Assembly: GCA_015494595.1 (NCBI GenBank)
Contig: WGAX01000151.1
Coordinates: 1 to 5,121, forward strand
Origin: Nitratiruptor sp.
GTDB lineage: Bacteria; Campylobacterota; Campylobacteria; Campylobacterales; Nitratiruptoraceae
Length of the DNA: 5,121 nucleotides
Reading direction: 5' to 3'
The notes under the pieces are model-generated. The model was not told the origin of the DNA. It did not search any database and worked only from the letters and a program-made list of their open reading frames with translations. This document shows, piece by piece, positions 1-4,508 of the stretch; position 1 is the stretch's first letter; each line of letters opens with the position of its first letter. Made by a program: the position numbers and the translations under genes.

Positions 1-1
1 A

Positions 2-78
2 TGGAGCGGGAGACGGGACTCGAACCCGCGACCCTCAGCTTGGAAGGCTGATGCTCTAGCCAACTGAGCTACTCCCGC
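2..78 (-). tRNA. tRNA-Gly (anticodon UCC)
   Basis: The reverse strand folds as a 77-nt cloverleaf. The acceptor stem GCGGGAG/CTCCCGC is perfect, the D arm is GCTC/GAGC, and the anticodon stem TCAGC/GCTGA encloses loop CTTCCAA, giving anticodon TCC. The T arm carries TTCGAGT. The discriminator base is T, usual for bacterial tRNA-Gly, and CCA is encoded at positions 2-4. Only 3 nt separate it from the tRNA-Tyr gene upstream, so the two are surely processed from one transcript. It corresponds in order to glyT of the thrU-tyrU-glyT-thrT-tufB block of E. coli. Confidence 0.97.
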
Positions 79-81
79 AAA

Positions 82-167
82 TGGTGGTGGGAGGAGGATT
101 CGAACCTCCGAAGGCGAAAGCCAGCAGATTTACAGTCTGCCCCCGTTGGCCGCTTGGGTATCCCACC
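82..167 (-). tRNA. tRNA-Tyr (anticodon GUA)
   Basis: This is an 86-nt class II tRNA on the reverse strand. The acceptor stem is GGTGGGA/TCCCACC with discriminator A. The anticodon stem GCAGA/TCTGC encloses loop CTGTAAA, giving anticodon GTA. A long variable arm, expected for bacterial tRNA-Tyr, precedes the T arm GGAGG-TTCGAAT-CCTCC. CCA is encoded at 82-84. A 25-nt spacer separates it from the tRNA-Thr gene upstream. Confidence 0.97.
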
Positions 168-192
168 TTGTACTGGTCAAACGCTGAAATTC

Positions 193-269
193 TGGAGCCG
201 GTGAAGGGACTCGAACCCCCGACCTGCTGATTACAAATCAGCTGCTCTAGCCAACTGAGCTACACCGGC
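193..269 (-). tRNA. tRNA-Thr (anticodon UGU)
   Basis: This is a 77-nt cloverleaf on the reverse strand. The acceptor stem is GCCGGTG/CACCGGC, and the anticodon stem CTGAT/ATCAG encloses loop TTTGTAA, giving anticodon TGT. CCA is encoded at 193-195. The T stem GGGGG/CCCTT closes with two G-U wobble pairs at its acceptor side but keeps the TTCGAGT loop, so the gene looks functional. It is the first gene of the three-tRNA transcript and starts about 13 nt after the predicted transcription start of the promoter at 289-317. Confidence 0.97.
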
Positions 270-288
270 GCTCTTGATGACGAATGAA

Positions 289-317
289 ATTGTAATAGAA
301 TTTTTCTCTTTTGTCAA
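289..317 (-). promoter_or_regulatory. Sigma-70 promoter of the tRNA operon
   Basis: On the reverse strand a perfect -35 box TTGACA (317-312) is followed by a 17-nt spacer and a -10 box TACAAT (294-289), one base from consensus. Transcription should start near 282, about 13 nt before the tRNA-Thr 5' end. A near-consensus promoter with ideal spacing fits the high demand for stable RNA. No other promoter is seen between the three tRNAs, which have spacers of only 25 and 3 nt. Confidence 0.88.
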
Positions 318-338
318 GAGGAATTTCAAAACCTTTTC

Positions 339-366
339 TAAAATCTCTCTCTACAGCACCGATAAT
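339..366 (+). promoter_or_regulatory. Possible promoter of the pseudopilin genes
   Basis: Two -10-like boxes precede the first pseudopilin gene: TAAAAT at 339-344 and GATAAT at 361-366, each one mismatch from TATAAT. Neither has a convincing -35 box at normal spacing. TTGTCA at 311-316 is too far away and overlaps the -35 of the tRNA promoter on the other strand. Campylobacterota housekeeping promoters often lack a clear -35 box, so GATAAT is possible, with a start near 373. This is weak evidence. Confidence 0.25.
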
Positions 367-385
367 AGCAAGGCAAAAAAAGATG

Positions 386-392
386 AAGGAGA
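386..392 (+). promoter_or_regulatory. Ribosome binding site fixing the first pseudopilin start
   Basis: AAGGAGA lies 4 nt before the ATG at 397. It decides the start of the first pseudopilin gene: in-frame ATGs at 274 and 277 have no such site, lie beside the tRNA-Thr gene and overlap its promoter region, and would put 41 hydrophilic residues before a standard short prepilin leader. Confidence 0.85.
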
Positions 393-396
393 CAAG

Positions 397-894
397 ATGC
401 GAAGAAGAGGTTTTACTCTTATGGAATTGGTCTTTGTGATGGTAGTCATTGGAATCTTAGCAGCAATTGCAGTACCAAAATTTAGAGCCCTAAAAGATAA
501 TGCAAATATTTCAAATATTGTAGCAAATTATACCAACGCATTGCAAAATGCTCCTACAGCATATCTTAATGAAACAGAGCTCAATGGACTCTCAGCTGCA
601 GATGTCAATATTACAAATCTCATTAAAATACCTAGTGAGCTAAAAGAGTGGACAAATGGAGCAAAAAAGGGATGGTATAGATACAGTAACAACTCCCCTG
701 ATTTAGCCTTTTACTACTTAGAGCCAAGCAAATATATGGAATTTTACTATCGTAACAATGGGACTATGCTTATTAGAACCTACATTGGAGGACCTAACAA
801 AGAGGACATAAAAGCAAAACTCACAAAAAAGCTAGGTTTTACTTGGAGAGGCGATTATAACGATACTATTTTGGATTTAACAAATCATGATTAA
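397..894 (+). CDS. Type IV pilin-like protein (pseudopilin), first of two
   Basis: A 165-residue protein with a class III prepilin signal. Leader MRRRG is followed by F6-T-L-M-E10, then about 20 hydrophobic residues (to about 26) ending in A-V-P-K-F. Cleavage by prepilin peptidase is expected after Gly5, giving a mature N-terminal Phe that is normally methylated, with the conserved Glu at mature position 5. The rest is a small globular domain with no cysteine, rich in Asn, Tyr and Trp (for example W86, W93, W150). Such proteins sit in the inner membrane and polymerise into a type II secretion pseudopilus or a type IV pilus. The exact subtype (GspG/H-like or minor pilin) cannot be told from sequence alone. 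The start at 397 is set by AAGGAGA at 386-392. It overlaps the next gene by 8 nt, which points to co-expression. Confidence 0.88.
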   Translation: MRRRGFTLMELVFVMVVIGILAAIAVPKFRALKDNANISNIVANYTNALQNAPTAYLNETELNGLSAADVNITNLIKIPSELKEWTNGAKKGWYRYSNNSPDLAFYYLEPSKYMEFYYRNNGTMLIRTYIGGPNKEDIKAKLTKKLGFTWRGDYNDTILDLTNHD

Positions 895-1369
895 AAAAGC
901 TTTCTCACTCATTGAGCTTGTTTTAGTAATGGTGCTTATTGGCGTTTTAGCTGCTATTGCACTTCCTAAGTTTCGAGGACTCTCCTCGAATGCCAAAATC
1001 ACTGCAGAAATCGCTACAGCCTCTACTATTCAAAGTGCCATAGAAGATACTCACAGTGACTGGATCGTAAGTGAAAAGGGTTTGAACTGGGGTAACAAAA
1101 AAAATGAAAATGAGCTCAATCAAAACGGCTATCCTAAAAGATTAGGAGACTGTCCTCCTGCTTTCAACTGGATTCTTAAAAACTCTACAGCTGTCGACGC
1201 TCAATGGGAGTGTAGGCAGTATAAAAATCTTTTCATCTACCGAGGACCTGCATCCAAACAAAAAAGTGGCATCAAAGAGAATGGGAAAAATAGACCAGAT
1301 AGTAACGATTGCTGGGTATATGATCCACAAGAAGGCAGCTTCACTCTCAATGAAAACTGCCAGCTGTGA
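887..1369 (+). CDS. Type IV pilin-like protein (pseudopilin), second, cysteine-containing
   Basis: A 160-residue protein with leader MIKKA, then F6-S-L-I-E10 and a hydrophobic helix to about residue 26 (ending A-L-P-K-F). The residue before the cleavage site is Ala5 rather than the usual Gly, a substitution prepilin peptidases are known to tolerate. Glu at mature position 5 is present. The first 35 residues closely match its neighbour, which suggests duplication, but the C-terminal domains differ. This one has four cysteines (C89, C109, C142, C158) that could form two periplasmic disulfides. The ATG overlaps the end of the upstream gene by 8 nt and has no strong Shine-Dalgarno site, so translation is probably coupled. 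The stop codon (1367-1369) lies inside the apparent right end of an IS200/IS605-type relic, so the original C-terminus may have been altered. Confidence 0.87.
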   Translation: MIKKAFSLIELVLVMVLIGVLAAIALPKFRGLSSNAKITAEIATASTIQSAIEDTHSDWIVSEKGLNWGNKKNENELNQNGYPKRLGDCPPAFNWILKNSTAVDAQWECRQYKNLFIYRGPASKQKSGIKENGKNRPDSNDCWVYDPQEGSFTLNENCQL

Positions 1370-1490
1370 ACTACTCCCGCTAACTCAAAAATTATAGCGG
1401 GAGCTTCTTGCTTCAACGGTCGCCTCTTGGCAAACCTCCACAGGCTCTACGGACAGTCCCTGCCCTGATAGAGTAAAAACTCTTTTTGGG
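1366..1490 (-). ncRNA. TnpB guide-RNA (omegaRNA/reRNA) scaffold-like sequence
   Basis: The right end of tnpB elements is transcribed as a guide RNA whose scaffold overlaps the tnpB 3' end and whose guide comes from flanking DNA. On the reverse strand the region contains CCT-GTGG-AGG, then a hairpin GGTTTGCC-AAGA-GGCGACC with one bulged T, then the 9-bp terminal hairpin (1403-1395 with 1382-1374, 12-nt loop), ending TTCAC at 1366. The length of about 125 nt is in the range of known scaffolds. The guide position would start at 1365 (AGCTGGCAGTTTTCAT), antisense to the end of the second pseudopilin gene. No promoter of its own is seen; it could be made by read-through from gspF. Expression is unproven. 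Confidence 0.5.
1374..1403 (-). repeat. Inverted repeat, 9-bp hairpin at the element end
   Basis: CTCCCGCTA (1374-1382) and TAGCGGGAG (1395-1403) are perfectly complementary around a 12-nt A/T-rich loop. No U-tract follows on either strand, so it does not look like a standard intrinsic terminator. Its place 4 nt inside the GTTCAC-type end fits the right-end hairpin of IS200/IS605 elements, which TnpA recognises as single-stranded DNA and which forms the last stem of the omegaRNA. It may still hinder convergent transcription. Confidence 0.85.
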
Positions 1491-1495
1491 TTTTG
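1385..1495 (-). pseudogene. tnpB C-terminal tail fragment
   Basis: A 36-codon open stretch without a start codon of its own, preceded in frame by TAA (1498-1496) and ended by TGA (1387-1385). Its core reads GLSVEPVEV, then ATVEARSS, a pattern resembling the variable C-terminal tail that follows the RuvC-like domain in many TnpB proteins, where the codons double as guide-RNA scaffold. The RuvC catalytic Asp/Glu residues and the four-Cys zinc finger of TnpB are absent, so no active nuclease is encoded. Survival of only this tail suggests either deletion of the rest of the element or retention of the RNA part. The family call rests on recalled tail motifs plus the adjoining hairpin and TTCAC end. 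Confidence 0.5.
1470..1494 (+). terminator. Weak intrinsic terminator candidate for the pseudopilin transcript
   Basis: AGAGT (1470-1474) and ACTCT (1479-1483) pair around an AAAA loop and are followed on the plus strand by TTTT, then GGGTTTTG. The flanking CCC (1463-1465) and GGG (1488-1490) could extend the stem. The 5-bp core stem is AT-rich and short, so the call is tentative. It would stop plus-strand transcription about 100 nt after the second pseudopilin gene. Confidence 0.3.
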
Positions 1496-1597
1496 TTAAA
1501 GATTTTCCACCCTCCTTATTATCCATAAACCAAAGCCCAATATAACCATACTTACTATAGCAATTGCAATACTACCTGTTCCAAGCGTTGTATCCAT
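1496..1597 (-). CDS. Small single-span membrane peptide, 33 aa
   Basis: An ORF of 33 codons that starts 2 nt after the gspF stop codon. An AGGA Shine-Dalgarno-like site lies 5 nt before its ATG, within the last codons of gspF. The peptide has a short polar N-terminus (MDTTLGTGS), one hydrophobic span of about 18 residues (I10 to I27) and a positively charged RR at 28-29, predicting N-out/C-in topology by the positive-inside rule. Spacing and ribosome site suggest it is translated as the last gene of the TPR-gspE-gspF operon, perhaps as a small partner of the assembly platform. I do not recognise a family. Its length resembles accessory subunits of membrane complexes in general, but no homology is claimed. 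Its stop codon is in the same frame as the tnpB tail that follows. It may be fortuitous. Confidence 0.5.
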   Translation of the reverse strand: MDTTLGTGSIAIAIVSMVILGFGLWIIRRVENL

Positions 1598-1599
1598 TA

Positions 1600-2835
1600 C
1601 TATCCTATCTCAGTAAGATTCCACATAGGCAAAAATATTCCCAGTGCCAATACCAAAATAAATCCAGCAATAGCTGCGATGAGTATTGGCTCTAACAATA
1701 CTGCAATATTATCTACAATATAATCAAATCTATCTTTATAAAGCTTATTTATTTTAGCCAGCATTCTGCTTAATCCCCCTCCCAACTCTCCACTTCTAAT
1801 CATCTCCAAAACCATATTTTCAAAAAGTTTTGTCTCTTCAAATCCTTGATGTAAAGATCTGCCTTCCTCTATTGCTGCGGGAATGGAGTGAATTTTTTGA
1901 CGCAGATACCTGTTGTCTACCACCTCTAAAGCGATATAAATTGCATCAATCAAAGGAACTCCCGCATCATTAAGGACACGAAAGATATATACAAATCTGC
2001 TGATCATCGCATAAAAAGTAGCTTTGCCAATAATAAAGATTTTTAGAAGCACTCTATCAAGCACTAATCTTACTTTCTCATTTTTCATATAAAAATAGCC
2101 AAGAGCCATACTTACCCCTACAGCCCCAAAAAGAATATAGACTCCATATTCTACAAGAGCATGCTCTAACCATAATAAAAATTTGGTAGGAGCAGGAAGT
2201 GGTGCATTTGACTCTTTGAAATAGGCTTCAAATTGTGGTACAACCATCACAATCACCACCACAAAAGCGATCATCATAGCCACAACGATAAAAATGGGAT
2301 AGCGGGTAGCTTTTTTGAATTTTCTTCGATTATCCAAAATCTCTTGCAAAATTTTTGCTAAATGCCCAACCTCTTCTGCCAGAGCTCCTGTCTCTTCACC
2401 CAAACGAAATAGCGATAAGGAGAGAGTCCCCAACTGCTTCTCAAACCTCTTAGCAGACTCATACAACCCTTTACCACTATCTATATCCTCATGAATTTGC
2501 TGAAAAATCGCCCGAAGCATAGGATCTTTTTCACTCTTGCTCACCTCTTGCAAGGCAAAATTAAGAGGAAGACCTGCATCTAGCATAACAGCCAACTGCT
2601 CCAAGAGAGCTATATATCTTTCGAGATTGACAGAGCGGTTTCTTATAGGGTTGTTATATTTTTGTACCAGCTTTTTGAGTTTAAAAGAGAGAGGCTCTTT
2701 AATCTCCTGTATACTAATGACAATGCCCATTGCCAAATCTGCAAATTTTTGAAGTGCTTCTACTCTATTTTCTGCCTCTATAACAGTAACACCTCTTCTT
2801 TTTCCCCTTTTATAGCGAATACGAAAAAATTTCAC
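1600..2835 (-). CDS. gspF: GspF/PilC-family inner-membrane platform protein
   Basis: A 411-residue polytopic inner-membrane protein, the usual length for type II secretion GspF or type IV pilus PilC. It anchors the assembly ATPase and helps move pseudopilin subunits from the membrane into the growing pseudopilus. An N-terminal cytoplasmic domain (about 1-65) is followed by two repeats of the T2SSF cytoplasmic helical domain. The first covers about 72-175 (LDAGLP at 85-90, GEETGAL at 146-152). The second covers about 278-378 (NDAGVP at 289-294, SGELGGG at 348-354). Transmembrane segments lie near 180-200, 230-250 and 380-403, the standard three. The start is GTG (2835-2833) in TAGTG, overlapping the gspE stop by one base, with AAAGGA about 6 nt upstream. 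Translation is therefore coupled to gspE. It is complete, with no damage seen. Confidence 0.93.
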   Translation of the reverse strand: MKFFRIRYKRGKRRGVTVIEAENRVEALQKFADLAMGIVISIQEIKEPLSFKLKKLVQKYNNPIRNRSVNLERYIALLEQLAVMLDAGLPLNFALQEVSKSEKDPMLRAIFQQIHEDIDSGKGLYESAKRFEKQLGTLSLSLFRLGEETGALAEEVGHLAKILQEILDNRRKFKKATRYPIFIVVAMMIAFVVVIVMVVPQFEAYFKESNAPLPAPTKFLLWLEHALVEYGVYILFGAVGVSMALGYFYMKNEKVRLVLDRVLLKIFIIGKATFYAMISRFVYIFRVLNDAGVPLIDAIYIALEVVDNRYLRQKIHSIPAAIEEGRSLHQGFEETKLFENMVLEMIRSGELGGGLSRMLAKINKLYKDRFDYIVDNIAVLLEPILIAAIAGFILVLALGIFLPMWNLTEIG

Positions 2836-4508
2836 TACTTTTCCTTTGTAACCCGCAAAACCTCTTCTACTGTTGTTACTCCTTGCAATGCTTTTTTAAT
2901 CCCATCATAAATCATCGGTCTAAAACTGGTATGCGTCATAGCATACTCATATATTTCAAACTTTGTAGCCCCCTCACTAATGAGCTTGGCAATCTCTTCA
3001 GTAATCTGTAATACCTCTGCAATCATTGTTCGCCCATAGTATCCAGTAAAGGAGCACTGCGAGCAGCCCACTCCTCTATAAAAGGCATACTCTTGGGGAA
3101 GATATTTTTGAATCTTTTTAATCAAAGCAGGAGGTAATTTCGTCTCTGTACGACAATAGGGACATATTTTACGCACAAGACGCTGTGCAACAATTCCAAT
3201 AAGAGCATCGGCAATCATATAGGGCTTTAAACCCATCTGCACCAATCGCGGGATAGCCCCGGGAGCATCATTTGTGTGCAGTGTAGAAAAAACGAGATGT
3301 CCCGTTAGCGATGCTTGCGCTGCAGCACTTAAAGTATCAAAATCTCTTACCTCCCCCACCAAAATTACATCAGGATCTTGACGCAAAAACGATCTAATCG
3401 CCACTGCAAAAGTAAGTCCGGCTTTCTCATTCACCTGTACTTGTTGTACAAGAGGCAATCTATACTCTATAGGATCTTCAATAGTCAGCACTTTATTGCT
3501 TACACTTTTAATCTCATTAAGAGCAGCATAAAGCGTTGTGGTTTTACCGCTTCCCGTGGGTCCTGTAATTAATACAATCCCATAGGGGGAGTGGATCATA
3601 TCATCAAATACTTCTAGATTTTCATCTGCAAATCCCAAATCCTCCAAGCGCAAAAGCACCTTTTCTCTATCAAGAATACGCATAACTAAAGACTCTCCAT
3701 ATACTGTTGGCGTGGTGGAGAGCCTAAAGTCGTAAAGTTTTCCCTCAATATCTAATGAGAATCTTCCATCTTGCGGTTTTCTCCGCTCACTTATATCAAG
3801 AGAGGCCAAAAGCTTGATACGCGTATCAAGAGCGTTATAAACATCTTTATCAAATACAAATGTCTCATGCAATAAGCCATCAATACGCGCTCGCACCACT
3901 CCTTTTTTCTCATCTGGCTCAATATGAATATCGCTAGCTCTTCTAATGATAGAGTCTCTAATGATAAGATGAATCAGTCTAACAACTGCACTCTCTGCAC
4001 CCTCCTTTTTTACTCCTTCAGTCTTTAACTCTCGCTTTACATCTTCTATAATATATTTAGTATCCTCCAAAATAGAAAGTCTGTGGAAAATTCCCTCAAT
4101 CTCATCATCTAAAGCGAGATAGACCTTCATTGGCTTCATTGCAATAGCACGCTCTAAAATCTCTAATGCCTCATAGTTGAGAGGATCGGAAGTTGCTACA
4201 TAAAGATAGTCATCATCCTCTTTAAAGGGGATTGCTTTGGCATTTTTAAGAATTTGCAAAGGATATTGTGCCAACTGATCAAAATCTATCTTCTCTCCAT
4301 ACAGATCAACAAACTCATACCCAAGCTGTTTGGAAAGAGCGCGCAAAAGCTCTTTTTGGGTAATAAAGCCCTCTTGAATCAATATCTGTCCAAGCTTTTT
4401 GCTAAAACCGCTCTCTTTTTGTATTTTCAGTGCCAATTCCAACTGCTCACGAGTAAGCAGTCCCTCCTCTACGAGGAGATCCCCCAATTTAATCTTCTGT
4501 TTTAACAT
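2835..4508 (-). CDS. gspE: GspE/PilB-family secretion or pilus assembly ATPase
   Basis: A 557-residue cytoplasmic hexameric ATPase that powers pseudopilus or pilus extension. The N-terminal MshEN/GspE_N domain (about 5-150) contains the leucine-rich GDLLVEEGLLT and GQILIQEGFIT repeats, the type that binds cyclic di-GMP in MshE-like ATPases. The catalytic part has Walker A GPTGSGKT (316-323), the Asp box IEDPIEY (343-349), Walker B with VILVGEVRD (catalytic Glu386) and the His box HLVFSTLHT (H404, H411). Two CxxC pairs (C449/C452, C482/C485) form the zinc site found in assembly, not retraction, ATPases. The start is taken as ATG at 4508, in TGATG overlapping the upstream stop by one base. Two GTG codons just upstream (4514, 4511) would add two residues and cannot be excluded. 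It lies between the TPR gene and gspF in one operon. Whether the machine is T2SS or pilus-like is unresolved. Confidence 0.94.
   Translation of the reverse strand: MLKQKIKLGDLLVEEGLLTREQLELALKIQKESGFSKKLGQILIQEGFITQKELLRALSKQLGYEFVDLYGEKIDFDQLAQYPLQILKNAKAIPFKEDDDYLYVATSDPLNYEALEILERAIAMKPMKVYLALDDEIEGIFHRLSILEDTKYIIEDVKRELKTEGVKKEGAESAVVRLIHLIIRDSIIRRASDIHIEPDEKKGVVRARIDGLLHETFVFDKDVYNALDTRIKLLASLDISERRKPQDGRFSLDIEGKLYDFRLSTTPTVYGESLVMRILDREKVLLRLEDLGFADENLEVFDDMIHSPYGIVLITGPTGSGKTTTLYAALNEIKSVSNKVLTIEDPIEYRLPLVQQVQVNEKAGLTFAVAIRSFLRQDPDVILVGEVRDFDTLSAAAQASLTGHLVFSTLHTNDAPGAIPRLVQMGLKPYMIADALIGIVAQRLVRKICPYCRTETKLPPALIKKIQKYLPQEYAFYRGVGCSQCSFTGYYGRTMIAEVLQITEEIAKLISEGATKFEIYEYAMTHTSFRPMIYDGIKKALQGVTTVEEVLRVTKEK

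Larger units (their letters stand above)
1366..1495 (-). mobile_element. Right-end relic of an IS200/IS605-family tnpB element
   Basis: Read on the reverse strand, this stretch has the order typical of the right end of a tnpB-carrying IS200/IS605 element. First comes an in-frame C-terminal TnpB-like tail, then GTTGAAGCAAGAAGC, then a strong hairpin (GCTCCCGCTA/TAGCGGGAGT), and last the terminal AGTTCAC at 1372-1366. The motif 'GAAGCAxGAAGC, hairpin, GTAGTTCAC' is recognised from memory of many TnpB right ends. No catalytic part of tnpB, no tnpA and no clear left-end palindrome is visible, so the element is a decayed or deleted remnant. The left boundary, somewhere near 1495, is uncertain. The element is on the same strand as the gspE-gspF operon. 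Confidence 0.62.

Noticed and set aside
274..396. Longer version of the first pseudopilin, starting at 274 or 277.
   Set aside because: No ribosome binding site there, it overlaps the tRNA promoter region, and it would add 41 residues before a normal five-residue prepilin leader. AAGGAGA before 397 settles the start.
1367..1380. 13 of 14 bases identical to the 5' end of the tRNA-Gly gene (65-78), suggesting a tRNA fragment or attachment site.
   Set aside because: The match stops abruptly on both sides. The stretch is better explained by the terminal hairpin and GTAGTTCAC end of the tnpB-type relic, and a match this short is plausible by chance. Integration sites also usually involve tRNA 3' ends.
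1374..1403. Hairpin read as a bidirectional rho-independent terminator.
   Set aside because: The stem is strong but no run of T follows on either strand; element-end hairpin is the better reading.
1560..1567. GCAATTGC palindrome as a regulatory operator or left-end palindrome of the element.
   Set aside because: It lies inside the small membrane ORF (Ala-Ile-Ala codons) and is too short to support either role.
2537..2910. Plus-strand ORFs opposite gspF and gspE.
   Set aside because: They overlap well-conserved genes on the other strand, lack ribosome binding sites and encode no recognisable domains.
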